Source: Ascochyta rabiei (lineage: Eukaryota; Ascomycota; Dothideomycetes; Pleosporales; Didymellaceae). From it: a DNA stretch of 64,000 nt. Positions 22,015-32,896 of the stretch are shown piece after piece; within the stretch, counting starts at the first letter, position 1, and each line of letters starts with the position of its first letter. The position numbers and the translations under genes are program-made. Under the pieces are notes generated by a model. That model was not told where the DNA came from, did not search any database, and saw only the letters and a list, made by a program, of their open reading frames with translations. The stretch lies in assembly GCF_004011695.2 (NCBI RefSeq), contig NC_082421.1:496001-560000 (forward strand), read 5' to 3'.

Positions 22015-22551
22015 GGCTGTACGGGCGTGGCGATGGTGTTGCGTAGCAGAAGTGATGCAATCTCACGAGGCGGTGTGGCATGAATTACAATGCACTAAAG
22101 TTGTAGAAACCAGGCCTGCTGCTCTTGCGCAGGTGAAGGGGGAGGAGGCGTCACGAGATCAACGAGAGCTTGAGTCCAGCCTTCTCACTTCAAGCACATA
22201 TGTAAATTTTCAGTACATCTGAGATGATAAATTAAAAAACGAGTAGAGGCGCATTAGTCGCGGTGATAGCCTCAAGACGTTGTCGTTGCGACCTTTCCAT
22301 GCATGCAAGGCTGTGTCAATCGGAGCTATATAGAAAGTAAAGCGACATAAAATGAGCTGGATTTAGTCCTATGTTGTGTCTTTCTTTCAGAGGTCACTGT
22401 GGTCATAGTTAGGGCTGGGAATTGACGATCAGCTAGTTCCGAGTCGTAATTGAAGTGAAGGTAAGAAATCCCTAGCTCAATGTCAACTTAATTACACCGC
22501 GCACCTGATTCCACCAACGACGCAGAAAATCCACAGCCAAATCATTCAAAT
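22015..22551. other. Intergenic BTB / Q-S-rich gene
   Basis: Divergent promoter region for the BTB gene and the gene starting at 22552. No other feature seen. Confidence 0.45.
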
Positions 22552-24420
22552 ATGTCGTCGCAGCCCTCTTCGCAAGCTCTGCAACGAGTCAAGTTCGAAC
22601 CTGACATCTTGGATCCACCCGCAGCTGTTGACACAGGCCCCGGCTCTCCTCTCTCGCCTGAGGACTCTGCAGCCATCCATAAAGTCTCCAATAGCGACGA
22701 CGAGGACACAACTGCGCAAGCATGTATCAACATCAACATCAACAAGGGTAGTGCAAGACAGCTATCGCGCGGACCGCCATCAGCCAAGCATCAACATCTC
22801 TCAGGTGGAACGAGACCTGTAGCTGCTTACAATAGTGCCCTAGCAGCTTGTCCAGCTTATATATCGAGAGCGAAAAGCAGAGAAGACGGGTCGCTACAGC
22901 ACAGGTCCTCATACGCTGGCGGCCAGCATGAGCAGAGAACACATTCGTCACCACTCGAAGGATCTTCTGGGTCAATCCCACCTAGGGGTGTCCACACGTA
23001 TGCACCAAACGACAGACAAGCGGCTACGCTCTCGCAGTGGCCTTCGAAATTGCCTCAGGGACTTTTTCCAAATCATCTCGATTTCGCTACGCTGAATGCT
23101 CCGGATAGAGGGCGAATGCCACCAAGGCACCCGGCCATGCTTTCTCAGCACATGGTCCAGCCATCACACCAGACTAGCTCTGCGTTGCTATCCTACAAAG
23201 AAGCAATGAGGAGATTGCAGCAGATTCCTCAGTCAGCATTACATACCGGCATTATGCCTCCATCTACAAACCTTGCGGGAACGCAAACCCAGAGTGACCG
23301 GCTGAGCGCTGTTACTGGCGTCATGATTTCATCTTCCTCTGTCGCAGATAAGGAGAACCGGAGGCCCTTGAACATGGAAAATGGGTCTTTCACAGGGCTA
23401 TCGGAAATTGTGGAAGCGCGGGAATACGTACAGATCCTTCCCACCTCAGGCAAACACCCTGCAACATCTCCGCATATGGACGCAACGAAGCGTCCCAAGA
23501 AGTACTCTGGTTTTCGACCGGGGTGTATCAATCTGCAGTATCAGACCATCAAAGTCATCAACATGCCCACTCGAGGGGACTTGCTTCCAGGACAGGAAGT
23601 GCCCGAGCCAACGCCCGACAACCTACCGTATGGGGATACAGAAGATTACCAGAGCTCCATGCTGATATACTGGCTTGACGAACAAGAGCTCTCGTACCGA
23701 GAGAGTATCGAACTATGCAAGCAGAGGTTTCCTGCCGAGACTTCCAACTACGACACAATTCGAAGGCGCCACCAGGGCTCCCTGCAGCGTCTGGCGAAAA
23801 AGTATGGTCTGAAACCCACTAGCGAGATCACCAAGCCAGGCTTCAAAGTTCTACGTCGTGGCTTGCTCGCTGGCACTAAGTATAATAGGATCGGTGGTAA
23901 GGCCTTTGAGCCTACGAAGGCTACGCACGTGGCAGAAAATCTTCTTGGTGAGACCACTACTGCTGCTGAACAGCACGCAAGCACCACATCCTTATTGTGG
24001 ATACAGTCACAGTCACAGTCACAGGCACAGTCACAGTCACAGTCACAGGCTCAGGCCAACAGAGGCTCAAAGGGGCACATTCGTAGCAATAGGCTCACTC
24101 AGCCGTTAGCAACTCGAGGGCTCCTGCTGGCGTGCATCGTTGTCTGGAAGGATACTGAGGGTGCGAGTTTTGAACAGATTCAGAAGCGGTTGGCGGATGA
24201 ATTTAAGTGGGAGTTGAGTACCGCGACAATCCGGAAAGTGTACTACGCGGAGCGTCCACGAGTGTACGACGTGCGCCGTAACACTGGAAACGATGCTCAA
24301 GTAGACCTGGAGGCCAAAGCAAGTGCCCTGGGTACGAGTGAGCCTGGAGAAGACACGACTGGAGAAGACGCAAGCTTTGGTTTGGCTGGGACTAAAGTCA
24401 CCCCTGAACACTTTCTGTAA
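22552..24420 (+). CDS. Hypothetical protein with two helical modules and a (QS)n tract
   Basis: Single 622-aa ORF. The first ~330 residues are Ser/Pro/Gln-rich and probably disordered. Residues about 375-430 (SSMLIYWLDEQELSYRESIELCKQRFPAE..YDTIRRRHQGSL) and about 525-570 (ACIVVWKDTEGASFEQIQKRLADEFKWELSTATIRKVYY) each look like a three-helix DNA-binding-type module of the helix-turn-helix kind. Between them a perfect hexamer repeat (CAGTCA/CAGGCA, 24004-24056) codes alternating Gln-Ser/Gln-Ala. I do not recognise the family. A nuclear regulatory role is plausible only from composition and the HTH-like modules. Confidence 0.65.
   Translation: MSSQPSSQALQRVKFEPDILDPPAAVDTGPGSPLSPEDSAAIHKVSNSDDEDTTAQACINININKGSARQLSRGPPSAKHQHLSGGTRPVAAYNSALAACPAYISRAKSREDGSLQHRSSYAGGQHEQRTHSSPLEGSSGSIPPRGVHTYAPNDRQAATLSQWPSKLPQGLFPNHLDFATLNAPDRGRMPPRHPAMLSQHMVQPSHQTSSALLSYKEAMRRLQQIPQSALHTGIMPPSTNLAGTQTQSDRLSAVTGVMISSSSVADKENRRPLNMENGSFTGLSEIVEAREYVQILPTSGKHPATSPHMDATKRPKKYSGFRPGCINLQYQTIKVINMPTRGDLLPGQEVPEPTPDNLPYGDTEDYQSSMLIYWLDEQELSYRESIELCKQRFPAETSNYDTIRRRHQGSLQRLAKKYGLKPTSEITKPGFKVLRRGLLAGTKYNRIGGKAFEPTKATHVAENLLGETTTAAEQHASTTSLLWIQSQSQSQAQSQSQSQAQANRGSKGHIRSNRLTQPLATRGLLLACIVVWKDTEGASFEQIQKRLADEFKWELSTATIRKVYYAERPRVYDVRRNTGNDAQVDLEAKASALGTSEPGEDTTGEDASFGLAGTKVTPEHFL
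24004..24056 (+). repeat. Hexanucleotide repeat (CAGTCA/CAGGCA)n in coding sequence
   Basis: About eight units code an alternating Gln-Ser/Gln-Ala stretch. Being six bases long, unit gain or loss keeps the frame, so length variation between strains would be tolerated. Confidence 0.9.
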
Positions 24421-24831
24421 GCTATCAGATTGTTCGTAGACCAAAAGTATTCATGATGGGCAGGTATTTGCCTACCACTGGCGTTAATTCGGTGCGAGGC
24501 ACGTTTCGGACCCAGTTAGTACAAGTAAGAGTAATTGCCGTTGAATTTAGGGTACATAAGGTTAAATCTTATAATGGTTCATGGTGTTAGGGATAAGAGA
24601 CAACGTAGAGCAAATGATGGTGTTATTCGTGATGTCTGAGATGTGAGATGGTCGCGGCGTTCTGATCAACGCCCCGAACCATGACCCATGCAGCTAGCCC
24701 CGCCAAGATGCTCGCTTAGCATTGCGCCCACTCAATACTCGCGAACTTTCTCAATTCCTTCGATTCTCCAACCTCGACGTTCAACTAACCCGGACTTATC
24801 AGAAAAGACAGACCACCTCTCGCACTAGCCA
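24421..24831. other. Intergenic, promoter of RPL12
   Basis: 3' flank of the previous gene and promoter of RPL12. The last 80 bp are rich in CTC/TC, usual for fungal ribosomal protein genes. Confidence 0.45.
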
Positions 24832-25460
24832 TGCGTGAGTATCGTCCTTCTGATCGGCTGCGACAGCCTGGCTAACGACCGCTGCAGCTCCCAAGTTCGA
24901 TCCCTCCGAGGTCAAGGTCATCCACCTCCGTGCGACCGGTGGTGAAGTCGGTGCCTCCTCCGCTCTCGCCCCCAAGATCGGTCCTCTCGGTCTCTCGCCC
25001 AAGAGTGCGTATTCCACAAATCTTTGCGAGCGCAGAACTGCGCAGGCGCTTTCATGAGTAATCGCTAATCGAAACTTCAGAGGTCGGTGAAGATATCGCC
25101 AAGGCCACCGGTGACTGGAAGGGTCTTCGCGTCACCGTCAAGTTGACCATCCAGAACCGTCAGGCCGCCGTTTCCGTCGTTCCCTCCGCTTCTTCCCTCG
25201 TCATCAAGGCCCTCAAGGAGCCTCCCAGGGACCGCAAGAAGGAGAAGAACATCAAGCACACCAAGTCCGTTCCTCTTGATGAAATCATTGCCATTGCCAA
25301 GACCATGCGCTTCAAGTCCATGGCCAAGGACCTGAAGGGTACCGTTCTCGAGATCCTCGGAACCGCCTTCTCCACCGGTTGCCAAGTTGACGGCCGCAGC
25401 CCCAAGGATGTCTCCGACGACATCAAGTCCGGCGAGATCGAGATCCCCGACGAGGAGTAA
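24832..25460 (+). CDS. RPL12: 60S ribosomal protein L12 (uL11)
   Basis: Three exons: 24832-24835 (only ATGC), 24888-25004 and 25081-25460; 166 aa. Spliced start [20 protein letters not shown]; then [32 protein letters not shown] and [20 protein letters not shown], all diagnostic of eukaryotic uL11. The protein binds 25S rRNA at the GTPase-associated centre and contacts the P-stalk and elongation factors. The four-base first coding exon places an intron immediately after the start codon, a common arrangement in fungal ribosomal protein genes. Both junctions keep the frame (C|CT and A|AG). Confidence 0.95.
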
Positions 25461-26002
25461 ATGTTTGCACATCGATAAAACGGTGCATGACAGACATGAT
25501 TGGATGATTTACGCCATAGATGGTTTACATAGCTGAATAAGCAGTACGTCTCCAACACAGAGCTCCAGTCTTCGACTGGTGGGACATGCCCAGCTGCGGC
25601 GTTTGAGGTGTCTGAACCAAAAGTGACCTTGGCTCAAGACAATGAGATACCCATTTTGTCGTCTTCAAATCTTCTCTCCCATTGTGACTTGTATCTTATT
25701 CGACAAGTGACTTTCCGTTGGGAATGTGTTGACCAAGTATCCCAACGGGAATCAGTCTTGTGGTGAGTTGTGGTATGATCATATATGTGTCCGCTCTCCC
25801 GTGAACAAGCATTATGAGGATGCACAGCGCAGCCTTCGACGCACTCGAGATTCTGACATCCGAGGTCAGAAATCTGACTTCAGTCTGGCCACGCTAGTCT
25901 GTATATATTCTAGTGTGCATGCTTATCGATTAGAACCCAAGCAGCTCTCGCAAAAAGTTCGAGACCAACAGTACAGCAATCACGCGCTCGGAAAACAACA
26001 GA
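25461..26002. other. Intergenic RPL12/helicase
   Basis: No supported gene; RPL12 3' region and helicase promoter. Confidence 0.45.
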
Positions 26003-28455
26003 ATGTCGAAACAGAAGACTGGTGATGAGGCAGTCGACTGTCCAAGGAGCAGTGACCAAGTGGAGTTGAAGCAGGGAAAGAAGAGGAAACGCGTCGAGGT
26101 ACCCAATGGAAAGTCACAGCTGAATGCACCATCAGAAAAGGCTGCTGAAGCCAGCAATGTGAAAGAGGAAAAGGTGACCAGCACTGCGCCACCCAAAGCG
26201 TCGAAACTAGGATCGGGATCGCCAGCACAACACCATAAATCCCACTCAATCACGACGTCAGGGCAAACGGGTCAAACGCGGAAACGAACTGACAAGAAAA
26301 CGTTCACCAGACCCCAGCAGAGCGCTCCACCACACCTTTTGCGGAAGCGTGATGAGCTGCTGCCTAAGAGAAAGGCACTGCCTATTTGGCCACAAGCGGA
26401 CTCTATCAAAGCTGCGCTGAGAAAAAACAATGTCCTCGTCCTCACCGGAGAGACAGGTTCCGGTAAATCGACCCAAGTACCACAGTTTCTACTAGACGAG
26501 AAATGGTGTACCCAATGCATCGCAATTACGCAACCTCGACGAGTTGCCGCTATTTCTCTGGCGAGGCGTGTAGCAGAAGAGATGGGCAGCTACATGGGTA
26601 GCCAGAGTCCTATGGCGAAAGTTGGCTACAGTGTGCGATTCGACAATGCCACAGGACCGAATACGAAGATCAAATTTCTAACGGAAGGAATGCTGCTGCA
26701 GGAGATGTTGAGAGATCCGATAATGTCGCAATACAGCGCTGTAGTGGTCGACGAGGTTCACGAACGCAGTGTCAACGTCGATCTGATTCTTGGATTTCTC
26801 AAGAACCTCGTCTCAGACATCGAGCAAAGCGGGAAAAAACGACAGCAGCCTCTCAAGGTTGTTATCATGAGTGCCACTGCTGATGTAGAGGCACTTGTCG
26901 GGTTTTTTGATGATTCCAGTGCGTCAGAAAAGGCATCGTCTGCATTAGAAGGCGGTATTACGATGGAGAACGCATCCGAGCAGGCGATCACAAGCCGTGT
27001 GTCGAAGTGTTTCGTGGAAGGCCGGCAGTTTCCAGTCAAGACAGTCCACCTACCAAGCCCTACGCAAGACTGGGTCGAGGCGGCTCTCAAGCTCATCTTC
27101 CAGATTCACTACAAAGAGCCTTTGCCCGGTGACATCCTGGTATTTCTGACTGGTCAAGACACGATTGAGGGGCTGGAGAAGCTCGTTAACGACTATGCGG
27201 AGGGTATGGATGCCGAGGTACCAAAGGTGAGTTCTACTCTTTTGTCTGAAGCGATCAGTCCCTGGATCTTCTGAACACTAATAACATGCAGCTACTCGTC
27301 CTACCACTTTTTGCCGCTTTGCCACAACACGCCCAACAACGCATCTTTGAACCAACACCATTTCGCACAAGAAAGGTGATCTTGGCAACCAACATCGCCG
27401 AAACATCCGTCACAGTACCCGGTGTCCGGTACGTCATCGATTGCGGCAAGTCGAAGACCAAGCAGTTCCGCAGTCGTCTAGGCCTGGAGTCGCTCCTAGT
27501 CAAGCCCATCTCAAAATCTGCGGCAATCCAGCGCAAGGGTCGTGCCGGTCGTGAAGCTCCTGGACAATGCTACCGGCTATATACAGAGCAAGGCTACAAC
27601 GAGATGGAAGAGCGAACGATACCCGAAATCTTGAGATGTGATCTCAGCCAGGCGATCTTGACTATGAAAGCGCGTGGTGTAGACGACGTGCTCAACTTCC
27701 CCTTCCTAGATCGACCGCCCCGCGAAGCGCTTGAGAAAGCTCTTCTACACCTGCTCCATCTGCAAGCCCTGGGAGAGACCGGTACCATCAGCGATACCGG
27801 TCTGAAGATCGCAAAACTCCCTCTCACACCAACCCTAGGCCGCGTTCTTGTCGAAGCCGCGAAACCTGAGCGCGACTGCCTACTTGACGTAATCGACATC
27901 ATCTCCGCCCTCAGCGTCGAGAACGTCTTCCTCAACCTCGTCACCGAGGAGCGCAAAGAAGAAGCCGAAGAAGCGCGTCGTGAGCTCTACCGACGAGAAG
28001 GCGACCACATGACGCTCCTCGTCACCGTCCAGCGCTATGCTGAGGAGCAGTCAGACCGCAAAGCTTGGTGCATCAAACACTTTGTTTCACACCGCGCGAT
28101 GCAGAACGTCATGAACGTGAGGAAGCAGCTGCGCCAGCAGTGCCAGCAGCTCAAACTCCTCTCAGCCAGCGATGATCAGGACATGTCGAACCCGTCGGAA
28201 GAGAGGACCAAGGCAATTCTCGCGTGCATGCTACGGGGATTCGTGGCGAACACCGCTAGGCTGATGCCAGATGGGAGTTACAAGACACTCAACGGTAACC
28301 AGTTGGTAGCGATACATCCCGGGTCGGTCCTGTTTGGGCGCAAGGTTGAGGCGATTGTATTTAACGAGTTCGTCTTCACCGGGAAGGCGTGGGCGAGGGG
28401 CGTGAGTGCGGTGCAGCTGGACTGGGTTGCTGAAGTTATCGACTCAATCTTGTAG
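26003..28455 (+). CDS. DEAH-type RNA helicase, Prh1/DHX33-like
   Basis: Two exons: 26003-27226 and 27292-28455, intron of 65 nt (GTGAGT...AATAACATGCAG); 795 aa. A basic, Lys-rich N-terminus precedes the helicase core. Motif I is GETGSGKST near 149, Ia TQPRRVAAISLARR, II DEVH near 249 (Val in place of the usual Ala), III SATAD, V TNIAETSVTVPG, and VI QRKGRAGR near 487. HA2 (winged-helix and ratchet) and the OB-fold block LNGNQLVAIHPGSVLFGRKVE follow. The DEVH sequence, length and order suggest the S. pombe Prh1/animal DHX33 group rather than the spliceosomal Prp2/16/22/43 proteins. That group is linked to ribosome biogenesis in the nucleolus; the sub-family call is less sure than the helicase call. 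Confidence 0.88.
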
Positions 28456-28750
28456 ATGGGTGTGTAGAATGATATGGAGTAATAGTGTATATCAGTGTTT
28501 CCATTCACAACGAATCGTCTCCGTCGTTGAAAAAATGCTTGGACTCAGAAGTTCTGATTCGTACCCTGGAAAGCAACGCTTGGAGGTATTCAGCGGCATG
28601 TCAGAAAGAGCATTTAACAACCATGAAGATCTGCAGTCTTCCAAGCATTCATAAGCTTACAATACTCCTGTAGGGCCACCATAATTGCCTCCTTATACTC
28701 AGAGAGAACGCACGCATGGATCCATATTTTCCTGCAACGTAAGAGAGTGT
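28456..28750. other. Intergenic, convergent helicase/KEL3 ends
   Basis: Short convergent 3' region with no feature. Confidence 0.4.
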
Positions 28751-30814
28751 CTACCTCCTCCTACCAACCCCAGCCCCACCAGTTTCCTTATCCGCCAAAC
28801 TAACCACCTCCCCGATACCCGCGGCTTCCTGCTCATCCTCCAGTGCACGAATCTCCTCTCTGCAGTCCCAGAACTTCTCCTCCGCTTCTTTGAATGCTAG
28901 CTGCCTCATCTCTTTTGGCCCGTACTCGTCCATCTTCTTCTTCCTATCCAGATCCTCAATCGTGAGATTAATCCATGCCTCTGACGTCCGGGAGTAGAAG
29001 TCGCGCAAGGTCTCGAAAGGCCGCGGATGCGGCAGCCCATCGGTAAGTGCAGAGATCTCTTCGTTGGTACCAAGGTCTTCGTCTGCGGTGTCTTTGGAAG
29101 GAACGACGATGGGGGAGTCGATGACACTTGTTGGGGCTGTTGAGGGGACGGACCCATCTTCTTCGTCTTCGCCTTCCGAGTCGTCTTCGTCGTCCTCGTC
29201 TTCTGAATCGGCTTCGTCGTCGCTGCCTTGCCAGTCCTCCAGCTCGCGCTTGAAGATCTCCTGCACGCCGTCGAGATGGTTCAGATTCACGGACCAGAGC
29301 TCGTCGAAAGTGAATTCTCGGTCGCCCTTCTCGAAGGTGCCGCCGTATATGTAGAGCGTATCCGCTTGGACGGCTAGGGCGGCGTTAAAGCGCGGGTGCG
29401 GGAATTCGTAGGCACGCGGCTTCTCAGGGCGTTGGTCCTCCTCCTCTTCCTCCTCTTTAACCTTCTCTGCCTCACCATCGGAATCCAGCGAAGTAACACC
29501 GCCAGCCTTCATCTCCAAAGCTTTGAGGTTGGCAAGCAACTCTTCCTCGTCAGCTTTTCCACGCGCGCGGCGGCTGACGTTCGCCTGCTTTTCTGCCTTC
29601 TTGTTCGCATTGGCTTTCGGTCGTCGTAGAGTGAGCGGCATGTATCTGTTTCGCTCGATGTTCCAAACAAACATTTGGTTGAAGAACTCGGAGTCAATGC
29701 CCTCTTCGCTCTCCTCGACGTCATGCACACCACCAAACAATACGCCACGCCCCTTGTGAAATGCCATAGTGGCACCTGCACGTGCAGGATTTGGTGCATT
29801 CGCGGGCATCTTGCGCTTCTCCCACGAAACTGTGGGGAGTGTTGTAGAGGGTTGGTCAGCAGGCGGTGGTGTGATACGGAGGAACCAGGTGTCAACGTGC
29901 ACCTTCGGCTTCAGCACCATTCGAGATGATGGGCCGCCACCACCACCTTTCTTGCCCTTGCCTTGCTGCTGCTGTTGTTGTCCTTTGTTACCACCTGCAG
30001 TAGTCTTTACTCGCGAGTATCCACCGTAGATAACGGCGCCCTGGTCGTGTGGCAACAGGGTAAAACTTGATCGTGCATCTGGAACTGCTCGTGCTGCTTG
30101 CAGTTTTGGTGTATGCCACGTGAAGTTGACACAATCGTAGATCCACAGGTCGTTCAGATACTTTGTAGTCGCCGAGGTGTCCTGAAAACCGCCAAATAGG
30201 ATAATGTACTGCTTGAAGCCAACCATACGGTGTCCACTTCTTGCTGGCGGACTAGATGCTTTGCCTTTCGTCTCTACACGCGTCCATTCCCGACTCTTGG
30301 GTTCAAGCTTCCAGAAGTCGTTGTAGTGATAAAACGTGCCTTGCTTGGGAGAGCTGAACTCGCCACCAAATAGGTAGATCTCTTGTGTGTTCGCAGCTCT
30401 GCACCAGGCGTGTCCTGAACGTGGCAGCGGCGAGTTAGGGCTCGTGACTTTGTTCCAGGTGTCTCGCTTGATGTTGTAGACAAACAGATCGTTGTAGAAA
30501 TGTGCAACGGCACCGTTGTAGTACTCGCCGCCGTACATGAAGATCTCGTTTTCATTTGCTGGGTTGGCGATCAGCGTGCTGGACGACCTCGGTGATGGTG
30601 GCTCGCAGGCAGTTTCCGTAATCTCGTTGTACAGTTCCTGCTCTTTCGCATACTGCGCCAGCACCGCATCAAGATCCACGGATTCAGTGTCTGAATCTGC
30701 ATCCTTGTTCTTCGATGCCACCTTCTTGTCTTTCTTGCCGGCCTTTTTCTCTTGCTTTGCTGCCTTTGCTGCTTTGGCGGCTGCTTTGTCGCCCTTCTTC
30801 TTGTCTTTCGCCAT
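28751..30814 (-). CDS. KEL3: Kelch-repeat protein, Kel3/KLHDC4 family
   Basis: Single exon, 687 aa from the ATG at 30814. An in-frame ATG seven codons upstream is possible, but MAKDKKKGDK is the family-typical start. The N-terminus is a Lys/Ala-rich coiled stretch. Kelch blades follow: FMYGGEYYNG, YLFGGEFSSPKQGTFYHYNDFWKL, IILFGGFQD and YGGYSRV. A third group near the end includes LYIYGGTFEKGDREFTFDELWSV. A poly-Gln insert and an acidic ~40-residue run (DDEADSEDEDDEDDSEGEDEE) separate blades. The C-terminal SEAWINLTIEDLDRKKKMDEYGPKEMRQLAF matches the conserved Kel3 tail. Yeast Kel3 has a cytoplasmic role of unclear biochemistry. Confidence 0.88.
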   Translation of the reverse strand: MAKDKKKGDKAAAKAAKAAKQEKKAGKKDKKVASKNKDADSDTESVDLDAVLAQYAKEQELYNEITETACEPPSPRSSSTLIANPANENEIFMYGGEYYNGAVAHFYNDLFVYNIKRDTWNKVTSPNSPLPRSGHAWCRAANTQEIYLFGGEFSSPKQGTFYHYNDFWKLEPKSREWTRVETKGKASSPPARSGHRMVGFKQYIILFGGFQDTSATTKYLNDLWIYDCVNFTWHTPKLQAARAVPDARSSFTLLPHDQGAVIYGGYSRVKTTAGGNKGQQQQQQGKGKKGGGGGPSSRMVLKPKVHVDTWFLRITPPPADQPSTTLPTVSWEKRKMPANAPNPARAGATMAFHKGRGVLFGGVHDVEESEEGIDSEFFNQMFVWNIERNRYMPLTLRRPKANANKKAEKQANVSRRARGKADEEELLANLKALEMKAGGVTSLDSDGEAEKVKEEEEEEDQRPEKPRAYEFPHPRFNAALAVQADTLYIYGGTFEKGDREFTFDELWSVNLNHLDGVQEIFKRELEDWQGSDDEADSEDEDDEDDSEGEDEEDGSVPSTAPTSVIDSPIVVPSKDTADEDLGTNEEISALTDGLPHPRPFETLRDFYSRTSEAWINLTIEDLDRKKKMDEYGPKEMRQLAFKEAEEKFWDCREEIRALEDEQEAAGIGEVVSLADKETGGAGVGRRR

Positions 30815-31170
30815 GACGATAGTAGAATGCTTCAAACACTAGAACGTGAAGATGCCTTAAGCTCCTGATATGAATTTCGAGGTTTTGGGTAATTCGCCCC
30901 CGCAGTTGCTGGAAATTTTCGCTTTTGAAGGCGCAACACAAACAACCTGAATTCGAAAGACGAGACCCTGTTTCTGGGACTCGGGCAATGATGAAGCTCT
31001 GCACTTGCTCTGGAATCACAGATATCGATCACATGAAAAGTGCAAGCTTCATGGCTCGCCTGTCGCACCTGCACGAAACAGTAAGTAGAATAGATGTGGG
31101 GCTTCCTTATCGATAAAGCCACGACATTCACTCCACTATCAACCAGAACACCACCATACACGAACCCGAA
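30815..31170. promoter_or_regulatory. Divergent promoter KEL3/prolyl aminopeptidase
   Basis: 356-bp shared upstream region; no distinct motif identified by eye. Confidence 0.4.
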
Positions 31171-32614
31171 ATGATACAAGCAGCAAAGATCCTTGAGCAA
31201 AGAAGCCATACAGTGCCTGGTGGGTACATCGAGAGTACATCAATTGGCATATCAGTTACTGACCGACTCAGGCAAGCTCAGGATAACCGAGCACTTCTTC
31301 CAAGTACCGCGTGACTATACTAACCCCTCAGCGGGCAACATTCAATTGTTCGCACGTTCAGCCCTCAAAACCGAAAAGCCTGCCGACTACTCTCCGACCG
31401 GCACTCCAGACCCCAAAAAGATCCAACTCCCATGGCTAGTCTACTTGCAAGGCGGCCCTGGGTTTGAATGCCGCAGTCCTCAGGATGTATCCTGGGTTCC
31501 CACTATTCTGGATAAAGGGTACCGAGTTTTGATGCTTGACCAGCGCGGCACTGGCTTATCAACTGCAATAAGCCAGAGCAGTCTGCAGCTTCGAGGCGAC
31601 GAGAAGGTACAGGCAGAGTACTTGAAAAGTTTCCGTGCAGACAGCATCGTCAAGGACTGCGAGGCTGTCCGAAAAGCATTGACAGACGACTATCCCGACG
31701 ACAAGAAGAAATGGTCCGTCATGGGCCAATCTTTTGGAGGGTTCTGTGCAACAACCTATCTGTCCTTCTACCCCGAAGGCGTCAAAGAAGCCTTCCTCTT
31801 CGGCGGGCTTCCACCCCTACGCAACAATCCAGATGAAGTGTATGAGCGTCTGTATGAGCGCGTCAAGAAGAGGAACGAACAGTACTATAGCAAATACCCC
31901 GAGGACGTGGAGCGAGTAAAGCGCATCATCAAGCTACTGAGCCGATTCGGCGACACCACCGTCCGCGTCCAAGGAGGCGAAGGCCACCTCAGCGCACGCC
32001 GCTTCCTCCAACTCGGCATCTTCTTCGGCAAGCACGGTGGCTTCGACGAGGTGCACGCCCTCGTCCTCCGAGCCGACACCGATCTAAACCAGTTCGGACA
32101 CCTAACCCGCCCGACGGTGCTTGCGCTCGAAGCCGCGCAGTCGTGGGATTCAAACATCATCTACGCCCTGCTCCACGAGCCCATCTACTGCCAAGGCGAA
32201 GCATCCCGCTGGTCCGCCGAGCGCCTCCTCTCCAAGTTCCCCTCCTTCTCGCTGCACAACATCGACGCCGCAGACCACCCCGTGTACTTCACCGGCGAGA
32301 TGATCTACCCCTTCATGTTCGACTGCTACCCGGAGCTCGCCAAGCTGAAAACCGTCGCGCACCTGCTCGCCGAGGAGAACAACTGGCCGCCGCTGTACGA
32401 CGTCGCCCAGCTGAACTCGAACGAGGTGCCTACCTACGCTGCTGTCTACCACGACGACATGTACGTTGATTTTGAGCTGAGTATGGAGACTGCGAGTGCG
32501 ATTCAAGGCTGCAAGCCGTTTGTCACAAACTCCATGTATCACAATGCCATTGGAGCCAAGACGGACGACGTGCTCAAGGAGATTTTCGCGAGGAGGGACG
32601 ATGTAATCGATTGA
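31171..32614 (+). CDS. Prolyl aminopeptidase (peptidase S33)
   Basis: Two exons: 31171-31219 and 31272-32614, intron of 52 nt (GTGGGT...GACTCAG); 463 aa. The join gives MIQAAKILEQRSHTVPGKLR. The alpha/beta hydrolase motifs are clear: the oxyanion-hole signature YLQGGPGFE, DQRGTGLS, and the nucleophile elbow GQSFGG. The catalytic Asp and His probably lie in the C-terminal third (YHDDMYVDF and NSMYHNAIG). The enzyme removes N-terminal proline from peptides and is usually cytosolic; no signal peptide is seen. The alternative donor GGTAC three bases downstream breaks the frame and was not used. Confidence 0.9.
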
Positions 32615-32896
32615 TTAGGGGCGAGGTGTATTTGTCCACCTTTTCGTGGTGGATGGTATTGCATCTTCGTACTTTCACTGCAAGTGCGCATTCGTTCTCT
32701 CGGTCACAAGCGTGAGAGGCATAGTGAGAAGAACCACGCAGACAATCTCAGCATTCCATAGAAAGCAAAACGAAAGAATCTGAATTTTAACGACATGCTG
32801 CAGAATCACGAAATTTCTACACCGCCCACCAGCAGACCGAGAAATGATATTATCCACATCCCACCACGCATCCCATCTCTTCCGTAGCACCCCCAC
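32615..32896. other. Intergenic, convergent peptidase/RING A ends
   Basis: 282 bp; nothing recognised. Confidence 0.4.
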
